Below, piece after piece: positions 23,162 through 31,547 of a stretch of 33,361 bases of DNA (positions are counted from its first letter, which is position 1; every line of letters begins with the position of its first letter). Source of the stretch: Planctomycetia bacterium (GTDB lineage: Bacteria > Planctomycetota > Planctomycetia > Pirellulales > Thermoguttaceae); NCBI GenBank assembly GCA_030527015.1, contig JAUNBR010000051.1, forward strand, positions 1 to 33,361, read 5' to 3'. The position numbers and the translations under genes were made by a program. The notes under the pieces were generated by a model. That model had not been told where the DNA came from. It ran no database searches and worked only from the letters and a program-made list of their open reading frames with translations.

Positions 23162-26113
23162 ATGGGAACTGGGGGAAAAATTGTGCTTCGGGGAGTCGAA
23201 GTGCATAATTTGAAGGAAATAGATCTGGATATTCCTCACCGAAAGCTAGTTGTCATATGCGGCGTTAGCGGATCTGGAAAGAGCAGCTTGGCTCTGGACA
23301 CACTATATGCGGAGGGACAGCGCAGGTATATCGAAAGTTTCTCTGCGTATTCACGCCAGTTTTTAGAACAGTTTGAAAAACCGGAAGCGGAATGTATAGA
23401 CGGGATTCCCCCGGCGATCGCGGTCACTGGCAGCATTACCACAAAATCCAGTCGTACCACGGTGGGTACGGCGACTGAAACTTATGATTATTTACGTCTT
23501 TTGTATTCAAAAATTGGCAGGACGTACTGCGTGTCTTGTGGAGAATTGATTCAGTGTGACACGTCTGAGTCGGTGGCTCAATTTTTGGAAACACTTCCTC
23601 CGAAAACACGTTTTTTTCTTACCTGGAAAATTTCTGTACCTAAAGATATTCACAGCAGTCTGGAAATGCTGACATCTCTGAAGGAAAGCGGATTTATTCG
23701 AGTTATTCTCGGGGAAACGCTTTATGATTTATCACACATTTCACCTCAAGACTTACCGCCGATGAAAACGATTATGGAGGCGGAGTATTTTTATGTGGTG
23801 GTGGACCGGCTTCAGGCGGGAATGTCTGGCCAGCGGATCAGGGATTCCGTGGAAATGGCGTTTAGTCGCGGTGACGGGAAGTGTGTTATTTTTATTGAAG
23901 AAACGGAGCATCCTTCTGAGAAAATCTTTGAAAATACCCCAGAAGAACCGGCACACGAACATTTCAAAATAATTGATAATCGGCGGTGGCTGGTGCGGCA
24001 TTTTAGTATGAAACTGTCCTGTGAGCACTGTCATGTGGATTATCCGACACCTGAACCGCGCTTATTTAGTTTTAATAGTCCTCTGGGTGCGTGTACCATG
24101 TGTGAGGGTTTCGGAAACACGATCGATATGGATATGGATCTGATCGTGCCAGATACTTCTAAAACACTTCGAGACGGGGCGATCGCCCCATGGAACAGTC
24201 CGGCTTACCGGCATGAGTTGGAAAAGGTATTAAAATATGGACCTAAAAATGGCTTGCCGGTGGATATTCCGTTTAAAGAACTTACAGAGGACGCTCTGGA
24301 AGTTTTGATGAATGGCGTCCCCGGAACGGAATTTATGGGCTTAAATGGCTTTTTTGCCTGGATGGAACGGCGGAAATACAAAATGCATATCCGGGTATTT
24401 CTCAGTCGCTGGCGGAGTTTTCGTCCATGCCCGATGTGTAATGGACGCCGTCTGCAGCCGCTGGCTCTGGCCATTACGATCGGAAAACGGTGGAATGAAG
24501 TTTTGCCGGATCCAGAAAAAAAACCGCGTTTTGAGCCTAAAAATATCGCGGAACTGAATGAAATGAAAGTGGATGATTTAGTACTTTTTCTTCATCAGCT
24601 ACAAAAAGAATTTACGGAATGGGAAAAGCAGGTGGGAACGCCCATTTTGCAGCAAGTTTTGTCACGGCTACAATTTTTGCAGACCACAGGTCTGGGGTAT
24701 CTGACTCTGGAACGTACACTGCGCACGTTAAGTGGTGGCGAGTCGCGCCGTGTTTCACTGGCTGCCGCGCTGGGGGCGAGTCTTGTAAATATGTTATATG
24801 TTTTGGATGAGCCTTCGATCGGGCTTCATCCGTCCGATTCAAGAAAATTACTGACGGCGATCGAAGCACTAAAAAATCGGGATAATTCAGTGGTTGTCGT
24901 GGAGCATGACGAAACCATTATTCGGGCCGCAGATCAGATAATTGAAATCGGGCCGGGAGCTGGGGAGCGTGGCGGAGAAGTTATATTCCAGGGAACGCCG
25001 GAAGAAATGATCGCTTCCAGTCACAGTCTGACGGGGCAGTATCTGTCGGGAGAACGTGGTTACTGTAGTACGCAGAGACGTTCCACAGATTCTGGGTGGA
25101 TACGTCTGAACGGTGCACGGGGGAATAATCTTAAAAATCTTTCAGTCAGTTTTCCTTTAGGATGTTTATGTTTAGTGACGGGAGTCAGCGGTTCTGGAAA
25201 AAGTACGCTGGTGGAGAAAACGCTTTATCCGGCACTTTCAAAACGTCTGCGAAAAGAGGTGGGAAAACCTTATGATTATGATGAAATTCTCGGGGACGGA
25301 CAAATTGATGATGTGATTATGGTCGATCAGAGTCCGATCGGACGTTCTCCCCGAAGTAATCCGGTAACTTACCTGAAAGCTTTTGACGAAATTCGCGCGG
25401 TTTTTGCGGAGACCAGGGAAGCTAAAAAACGTGGGTATACCGCGGCAAATTTCAGTTTTAATTCAGAGGAAGGCCGCTGCCCTGCGTGTAATGGAGACGG
25501 ACTGGTCGAAATCGACATGCAGTTTCTGGCAGATGTTTACATGAAATGTTCGACATGCCGCGGCACACGGTACAAGAAGGAAATTCTTGACATTACATAC
25601 CGAAATCGGAATATCGCGGAAGTACTGGAAATGACGGTACGTGAAGCCTTCACGTTCTTTCGTGGCTCACACGGTGTCCAAAACCGTTTAAAACGGTTAA
25701 TTGAAGTGGGGCTGGATTATATTCGTCTGGGGCAGCCTGCGAATACGCTTTCAGGTGGTGAAGCGCAGCGACTAAAACTGGCGGCGTATATGTCGAATAC
25801 AAAACGTGGACGGTCTTTATTTATTTTGGATGAACCTTCGACTGGTCTGCATTTTTCGGATGTCGTTCAGCTGCTGGACTGTTTTGAAACGCTATTATCG
25901 ATCGGCCATTCTTTGATCGTAGTGGAGCATAATGTGCAGATGATGCGTGCGGCAGATTATATTATTGATCTCGGACCTGGTGCTGCGGATCAGGGAGGAT
26001 TAATCGTCGCTCAGGGGACTCCAGAAGAAATCTGTAAATGCCCAGATTCCATTACTGGAAAGTATCTCTCTGAAGCACTGCGCGGAAATCCTTTTTCATC
26101 TGATTCTCTATAA
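23162..26113 (+). CDS. uvrA: Excinuclease ABC subunit A
   Basis: A 983-residue UvrA, the damage-sensing ATPase of nucleotide excision repair that loads UvrB. Two ABC modules are complete: Walker A GVSGSGKS (34-41) and LSGGES (523-528) with LDEPSIGLHP; then GVSGSGKS (674-681) and LSGGEA (863-868) with LDEPSTGLH. Zinc modules are visible as C287/C290 with C311/C314, and C773/C776 with C796/C799, the latter being the DNA-binding finger. The usual segment before RTTVGT reads AVTGSITTKSS instead of the common EQK..SHNPRS form, so it belongs to a divergent branch or a second paralogue. AAAGG lies 6 bases before the ATG. It is a single gene with no uvrB or uvrC nearby. Confidence 0.94.
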   Translation: MGTGGKIVLRGVEVHNLKEIDLDIPHRKLVVICGVSGSGKSSLALDTLYAEGQRRYIESFSAYSRQFLEQFEKPEAECIDGIPPAIAVTGSITTKSSRTTVGTATETYDYLRLLYSKIGRTYCVSCGELIQCDTSESVAQFLETLPPKTRFFLTWKISVPKDIHSSLEMLTSLKESGFIRVILGETLYDLSHISPQDLPPMKTIMEAEYFYVVVDRLQAGMSGQRIRDSVEMAFSRGDGKCVIFIEETEHPSEKIFENTPEEPAHEHFKIIDNRRWLVRHFSMKLSCEHCHVDYPTPEPRLFSFNSPLGACTMCEGFGNTIDMDMDLIVPDTSKTLRDGAIAPWNSPAYRHELEKVLKYGPKNGLPVDIPFKELTEDALEVLMNGVPGTEFMGLNGFFAWMERRKYKMHIRVFLSRWRSFRPCPMCNGRRLQPLALAITIGKRWNEVLPDPEKKPRFEPKNIAELNEMKVDDLVLFLHQLQKEFTEWEKQVGTPILQQVLSRLQFLQTTGLGYLTLERTLRTLSGGESRRVSLAAALGASLVNMLYVLDEPSIGLHPSDSRKLLTAIEALKNRDNSVVVVEHDETIIRAADQIIEIGPGAGERGGEVIFQGTPEEMIASSHSLTGQYLSGERGYCSTQRRSTDSGWIRLNGARGNNLKNLSVSFPLGCLCLVTGVSGSGKSTLVEKTLYPALSKRLRKEVGKPYDYDEILGDGQIDDVIMVDQSPIGRSPRSNPVTYLKAFDEIRAVFAETREAKKRGYTAANFSFNSEEGRCPACNGDGLVEIDMQFLADVYMKCSTCRGTRYKKEILDITYRNRNIAEVLEMTVREAFTFFRGSHGVQNRLKRLIEVGLDYIRLGQPANTLSGGEAQRLKLAAYMSNTKRGRSLFILDEPSTGLHFSDVVQLLDCFETLLSIGHSLIVVEHNVQMMRAADYIIDLGPGAADQGGLIVAQGTPEEICKCPDSITGKYLSEALRGNPFSSDSL

Positions 26114-26175
26114 ATTCATCCTTTTTTATTTTTTGAGGCAGAGCAGATTTTTGTCTGTGATTCTTCATAAAATTT

Positions 26176-26280
26176 TATGCCCGATACACTATAAAATTCC
26201 GCTTCCCCGGCCTTTTGCTTCGCAGAAAATGCCCTGCTTTCAGAACTGCACAAAACGGAAATTTAATGTGGACCAGTATA
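26176..26280 (+). repeat. Dispersed palindromic element, copy 27
   Basis: Near-consensus (TATGCCCGATACACTATAAA ... GCACAAAACGGAAATTTAA ... GGACCAGTATA). It lies 62 bases after the uvrA stop and shares TA/TATA with the next copy. Confidence 0.88.
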
Positions 26281-26365
26281 TATCTGATACACGATAAGTC
26301 GATTTTCCTGTATTTCGTGCTGAATAAAACGTGCATGAAATGAAATTTAAAGTGGAACCAGTATA
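26279..26365 (+). repeat. Dispersed palindromic element, copy 28 (shortened)
   Basis: Left end TATATCTGATACACGATAA and right end AAGTGGAACCAGTATA are intact, but the core hairpin is eroded to 87 bp in total. Confidence 0.7.
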
Positions 26366-26453
26366 AATGGGAATCAGAAGATAAAACTTCCTTGGGATAA
26401 AATGATTCCGTCTTTATTTTTGTTTTTTATGTTTTCTTGCTCATTTTAATATT

Positions 26454-29400
26454 ATGTCTGTACTGAATACCATTTCTAAAGAAATTTTTCACGCCATGCG
26501 AAAAGATCGAGCACGATTTTTATCTCGCCTGCGGCGCCTAAAGGGGAAAGAACATTTAGAAGAACAGGAAATACAAAAATTATCGACAGACGTGGCGCTT
26601 TCTGTTTCACTGGCGGAAAAACGCCGTCAGAGTATCCCGGTAATGACTTACGATGAAAGTCTTCCTGTTTCGCAGCAGCGAGATAAAATCGCCGAAACGA
26701 TCAGAGATCATCAGGTGGTGGTTATCTGTGGTGAAACCGGTTCTGGAAAATCCACACAGTTACCTAAAATCTGTCTGGAACTGGGTCTGGGAATTACCGG
26801 AATAATTGGTCATACGCAGCCACGGCGTATCGCGGCCAGCTCCATCGCGCACCGACTGTCACAGGAAATTCCAGGAGGAAAAAATCTGGTGGGTTACAAA
26901 ATCCGCTTTACAGACAGAACTTCCCCCGAAACCTGTATAAAACTAATGACGGATGGGATTCTTTTGGCGGAAACACAGAGTGATCGGGATCTGGAACAGT
27001 ATGATGTGATTATTATAGACGAAGCACATGAGAGGTCATTAAATATCGATTTTCTTATCGGAATTTTGCGTCGGATCACAGAACGCCGTCATGATCTGAA
27101 GGTTATTATTACCTCTGCGACAATTGACGCGCGCCGTTTTGCGGAACATTTCAGTACTTCTGAAGGTAAAGAAGTACCCGTGATCGAGATTTCCGGAAGA
27201 ACATATCCAGTGGAAGTAATATATCAGCCGCTGCTGGACGAAGAAGATGAACCGCAGGAGGCGTCTAGAGATTTTTATCCCATCCAAGAAACAGAAAATT
27301 CAGATCATGGAAATAAAGAATACCGAGATGGTAAACGCCTGCGCGAAGATGGAAAATGGGAACAGAGAAATAAAAGTGATTTTCAGCGAGACGGTGATAT
27401 TCATAAAGGAGTTATTCGTGCCATCTCTCACGCGGCGGGCATGGGTCAGGGTGACATGCTGGTTTTTATGCCCACGGAACGTGATATTCATGAAGTGGTG
27501 AAAATGCTTCATGGCGAAAAGCAGAGACGAGGAATGCCACTTTTCATACAGCAGGATGTGGAAATCCTGCCGCTTTATGCACGACTGCCTGCACCGCAGC
27601 AGCAAAAGATTTTTGATCCTGGCACGAAACGGCGAATTGTAATTGCGACGAATGTCGCAGAATCATCGGTAACCGTTCCGCGGATCCGATATGTAATTGA
27701 CACGGGCACGGCAAGAATCAGCAGATATTCCGCGCGAACAAAAATACAGAGGCTGCCCGTGGAGCCTGTTTCCCAGGCATCTGCAGAACAGCGAAAGGGG
27801 CGCTGTGGAAGAATAGGCCCCGGTGTCTGTATCCGACTTTATTCTGAAACGGATTTTTGTCGCCGGGAAAAATATACGCAGCCAGAAATTCAGAGAACGA
27901 ATCTTGCGTCGGTTATTCTCCAAACAAAAGTTTTTAAATTGGGAAATATCGAGACATTTCCATTTATAGACCCCCCGCAAAAAACGGCCATACGGGACGG
28001 ATACAAAACACTTTTTGAAATCGGCGCCATCACAGAACCATCTAAAAATGGAGAGGTAACACCGCTGGGACGGCAGCTGAGCCGATTACCCGTGGATCCA
28101 AGAATAGGCCGTATGATAATCGCTGGCATACAAGAAGCACGGAAAAATACTGCCGCAAATTCTCTTCAGGAGATACTGATTATCGCAGCAGCTCTAGAGA
28201 TTCGTGACCCGCGGGAACGGCCGCTGGATCATCAGAGTGAAGCGGATGCGGCGCACATGCCATTTCTTGACAGCCGGTCTGATTTTGTAGGACTTTTGCG
28301 TCTGTGGAATTTTTATCATCATCTGAAACGTACTCTTTCGCGAAATCAGCTGATTAAAGCCTGCCGACAAAATTTCCTTTCATGGAACCGTATGAGAGAA
28401 TGGACGGACATGTTTCGTCAGTTTTCAGAATTAACACTTCAGTTACTGAAGGAAATGAAAGAACCGATTCACTTTTTGCATGGAGACGCCACGCATCTTT
28501 CCGTGGGAGATGGTCACGAAACGAATATTTTACAGGAAAAATATACTGCCATTCATCGTGCTATTCTCGCGGGAACCCTCTCTAATCTTGGCCATAAATC
28601 GGAAACTTCAAAAGAATATCTTGTCGGCGGAGGAGGAAAATGTTTTCTTTGGCCGGGCAGCGGTGTTTTCAAAAAAAGCACGGGCGAATCTTCGGTTTCT
28701 GATTTATCTGTAAAAGACACGAAAACACGTTATGCTCCGAAAGCCGGAAATCGTTTTTGGGGAAGAAATCTTGACAAAAATGGTCTTCCTGAAACTAAAA
28801 AATCTTCGGTCTCTGAAAATCCTTCTCTCTCCGAAACGGCAGAAACGGTAAGTCCTCCAGCGAAGAAAATACCTCTTCCGGCCTGGGTGGTGGCGGCGGA
28901 AATGGTGGAAACGACAAAACGTTATATGCGCTGCGTGGCAGAAATTAACCCTGAATGGGCAGAAATGCTCGCGCCACATCTGATTTCAAAAACATACAGC
29001 GCCCCTCACTGGTCAAAATCCAATAATAATGTGATGGTATACGAAAAAGTAACACTTTTTGGTTTACCAATTATTCCTAAACGGCGTATTCCTTATGGGC
29101 GAATCGCCCCGACTGACGCCAGGGAACTTTTTATTCGTCACGGTTTAGTGGAAGGAATGCTAAACACGAATTTACACACTCTCAAATTTTATTCTCATAA
29201 CCAGGAGCTGATGGAGCATCTGGAACAGCTTCAGGCAAAACTTCGCCGACATGATTTTTTACCGGGTGACTGGAAACTTTATGATTTTTATGATAAACGT
29301 ATTCCCATGGAAGTTTATGACCTTCCCTCACTGGAAAAATGGATAAGTCACCTCCGCACTGGAAAAGCCTGTGGGCCAGACGGTTCTTCAGGTGAACACG

Positions 29401-31367
29401 CACTTCAGTCGTTATATATGACAGAACAAGACATTTTATCAGAAACTGTGGATAACGAAATTTTCCGTCTCTTTCCAGATACATTTCCGGGTATCTCAGA
29501 CACTTCCCACGATAAAAAATCTTCTCACCGTGAGACTTCTACAAAAATTCCTGCAGCACCTCTGAAAAAAAATGCCATTTATAATCCGTCTGAAAATGTT
29601 ATGGGGCACAGTCTCTCTGAGTCTGCAGAGGTAATCCCTGAAGGCTTAATCCTTTTCGGGAAAAAAGTATCCGTTAAAACTCTAAAACCCACCTCTGCTC
29701 TTTCCGCCGTTTCATCAAAACAGGAAGAAACTCTTTCACCAAAATTTTCAGATAAGAAAAACGCAGATATTTTCTCTGAAAAAAATGAAGCTAATTTTGA
29801 AAAATCTTCTCTTTCAAGACAAACATTTTTTCCTCTGGAATACCGTTTTGAGCCAGGAATGAATGGAGATGGTGTTACTTTACGTGTTTCTCTGGAAACG
29901 ATAAATCAGGTGGATTCACAGCAGTTAGCGTGGGGGATTCCCGGGCTTTTAGAAGAACGGATCACTGCTCTTATAAAAACTTTACCAAAAGAAAAACGAC
30001 GAAAATTAGTACCCGCGCCGGATACTGCACGGTGTGTTCGGGAAAAAATAATATTTGGCCAGGGAAACTTTCTGCGAATTTTGGCTTCAGAACTTACACG
30101 TCTGGCCGGAGAGATCATTCATCCAGAGGAACTTCACCTGGACGCCATTTCTCCTGAACTTCAGATAAACATTCGCGTGGTGGATAAAACAGGAAAAACC
30201 CTGGCAGAAAATCGAGATTATGATGAAATACTGAGAATTCTTGGACAGCGGACAGCAGAACGTTTTGAGGCGATTTCTGACTCTCGCTGGCACCGGGAAA
30301 ACCTTAAATCCTGGGATTTTGGTCCTCTCCCTTTTCAGGTGGAAGTTCATGAAAGTCACGCATCAAAAGATAAATCCAGAATCATCGCGTACCCCATGCT
30401 GGTGGATACTGGGAAATCTGTAAACCTCCGTCTCGGAAATACACTTTACCAGGCAGAAAGCAGCTCTCGGCATGCCATTATCCGACTTTTCCGTCTGGCC
30501 GCAAATAAAGAACTTTTACAGCAGGCACAGTGGTTTCCTGGCCTGAACGAAATGAAAAACCGAGCTTTCCCTTTCCTTTCATCCGCAGGAACATCCATGG
30601 AAAATCTGATCGCAGACGCCATGGCGAATGCTGTCTGTCGGCCTGCAGGCATTTCCTCTCTGTCTGATTTACCCTCTTTATTAATAAATATTCCGCGAGA
30701 TAAGGCACAATTTGAAAACCTCTGCCGTCAGGGACGCACCCGAATTTCTCTCGTGGCCCAAGATATCGGTCCCTGCCTGTCCGCCTTATGGAATGCATAT
30801 CATAATGCGATAAAATCACTCGATTCACTTTATGCTAAAAAAAGCGGTACTTCCAGTACTCAGGTATTAAAAATTGGATCTGCCCGTCTTTCGCTGTCCT
30901 CACCATTACCATCTTCTGAATTAAAACAGATGAGTGCTTTTTCTCCCGCCCAAAAAGTTCCTGCCCACACAAATTTTCAGCAGACAATTACTGATATTTC
31001 TCTCCAGCTGTCACGACTTATGCCAGCAAATTTCCTGCTCAGTACACCCTGGGAACATCTCCGTCATTATTCCCGGTATCTTCAGGGAATCGTTTTGCGT
31101 GTGGAAACCTTAAAAAACGCGAATTCCGGTGTTCGCCAACTTCTGGCCGTGGGAAAACAGCACATGGATGAACTGGAAGAATTCTGGCAGCAGTATGAAA
31201 ACTTACGTCAAGATTTTTATTTACGTGGCATTTCCAGTGAAGAATTGGAAAATTTCCGGTGGCTGCTGGAAGAATACCGGATTTCCATTTTTGCCCAGAA
31301 ACTTGGCACAAATCAGAGTGTATCCGCAAAACGTCTGAAAAAAATATGGGAAACACTTTTAAAATAA
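26454..31367 (+). CDS. hrpA: ATP-dependent RNA helicase HrpA (DEAH box), with extra inserts
   Basis: A 1637-residue DEAH/RHA helicase; Escherichia coli HrpA is about 1300. Motifs: Walker A GETGSGKST (93-101), HTQPRRIAA, DEAH (189-192), SAT (221-223), IATNVAESSVTVPRIRYVID, and motif VI QRKGRCGR (446-453). The C-terminal region typical of HrpA (DUF3418) closes with RWLLEEYRISIFAQKLGTN. The excess length lies in three polar inserts: an acidic/charged one at about 262-318 between the two helicase lobes, and Ser/Lys/Glu-rich ones at about 738-806 and 1005-1122, probably disordered. HrpA acts on mRNA and stalled ribosomes in other bacteria. No ribosome-binding site is visible. The conserved parts make the identification firm. 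Confidence 0.94.
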   Translation: MSVLNTISKEIFHAMRKDRARFLSRLRRLKGKEHLEEQEIQKLSTDVALSVSLAEKRRQSIPVMTYDESLPVSQQRDKIAETIRDHQVVVICGETGSGKSTQLPKICLELGLGITGIIGHTQPRRIAASSIAHRLSQEIPGGKNLVGYKIRFTDRTSPETCIKLMTDGILLAETQSDRDLEQYDVIIIDEAHERSLNIDFLIGILRRITERRHDLKVIITSATIDARRFAEHFSTSEGKEVPVIEISGRTYPVEVIYQPLLDEEDEPQEASRDFYPIQETENSDHGNKEYRDGKRLREDGKWEQRNKSDFQRDGDIHKGVIRAISHAAGMGQGDMLVFMPTERDIHEVVKMLHGEKQRRGMPLFIQQDVEILPLYARLPAPQQQKIFDPGTKRRIVIATNVAESSVTVPRIRYVIDTGTARISRYSARTKIQRLPVEPVSQASAEQRKGRCGRIGPGVCIRLYSETDFCRREKYTQPEIQRTNLASVILQTKVFKLGNIETFPFIDPPQKTAIRDGYKTLFEIGAITEPSKNGEVTPLGRQLSRLPVDPRIGRMIIAGIQEARKNTAANSLQEILIIAAALEIRDPRERPLDHQSEADAAHMPFLDSRSDFVGLLRLWNFYHHLKRTLSRNQLIKACRQNFLSWNRMREWTDMFRQFSELTLQLLKEMKEPIHFLHGDATHLSVGDGHETNILQEKYTAIHRAILAGTLSNLGHKSETSKEYLVGGGGKCFLWPGSGVFKKSTGESSVSDLSVKDTKTRYAPKAGNRFWGRNLDKNGLPETKKSSVSENPSLSETAETVSPPAKKIPLPAWVVAAEMVETTKRYMRCVAEINPEWAEMLAPHLISKTYSAPHWSKSNNNVMVYEKVTLFGLPIIPKRRIPYGRIAPTDARELFIRHGLVEGMLNTNLHTLKFYSHNQELMEHLEQLQAKLRRHDFLPGDWKLYDFYDKRIPMEVYDLPSLEKWISHLRTGKACGPDGSSGEHALQSLYMTEQDILSETVDNEIFRLFPDTFPGISDTSHDKKSSHRETSTKIPAAPLKKNAIYNPSENVMGHSLSESAEVIPEGLILFGKKVSVKTLKPTSALSAVSSKQEETLSPKFSDKKNADIFSEKNEANFEKSSLSRQTFFPLEYRFEPGMNGDGVTLRVSLETINQVDSQQLAWGIPGLLEERITALIKTLPKEKRRKLVPAPDTARCVREKIIFGQGNFLRILASELTRLAGEIIHPEELHLDAISPELQINIRVVDKTGKTLAENRDYDEILRILGQRTAERFEAISDSRWHRENLKSWDFGPLPFQVEVHESHASKDKSRIIAYPMLVDTGKSVNLRLGNTLYQAESSSRHAIIRLFRLAANKELLQQAQWFPGLNEMKNRAFPFLSSAGTSMENLIADAMANAVCRPAGISSLSDLPSLLINIPRDKAQFENLCRQGRTRISLVAQDIGPCLSALWNAYHNAIKSLDSLYAKKSGTSSTQVLKIGSARLSLSSPLPSSELKQMSAFSPAQKVPAHTNFQQTITDISLQLSRLMPANFLLSTPWEHLRHYSRYLQGIVLRVETLKNANSGVRQLLAVGKQHMDELEEFWQQYENLRQDFYLRGISSEELENFRWLLEEYRISIFAQKLGTNQSVSAKRLKKIWETLLK

Positions 31368-31408
31368 AGTCCTGTAATTTTACTGAAGATACTCGGATAA
31401 ATTACCTG

Positions 31409-31518
31409 GTTTCATATTAAATTTCCATTTAATGCGCGGCTCTGAAAGCAGACATTTTCAGCGAAGCAAAATGCCGGGGACGTGGAAATTCGTAGTGAAT
31501 CGGATATATATCGGGCAT
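31409..31518 (-). repeat. Dispersed palindromic element, copy 29
   Basis: Minus-oriented with GCGGCTCTGAAAGCAGACAT and GCGAAGCAAAATGCCGGGG core. The end is doubled (GTGAATCGGATATA then TATCGGGCATA). It lies between the convergent hrpA and TolC-like genes and is in sense orientation for the latter. Confidence 0.83.
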
Positions 31519-31547
31519 AAACATAAGCACTCTGCTTAAAAAACATT

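Larger units (their letters stand above)
26114..26453. other. Gap between uvrA and hrpA
   Basis: 340 bases holding two abutting dispersed elements (26176-26280 and 26279-26365) and then an AT-rich stretch without a clear ribosome-binding site. A weak TTTAAT/TAATAT lies directly before the hrpA ATG. Confidence 0.6.

Noticed and set aside
216..31518. The repeats as a CRISPR array
   Set aside because: Copies are irregularly spaced, occur in both orientations, diverge widely, and have genes between them; no cas genes are present.
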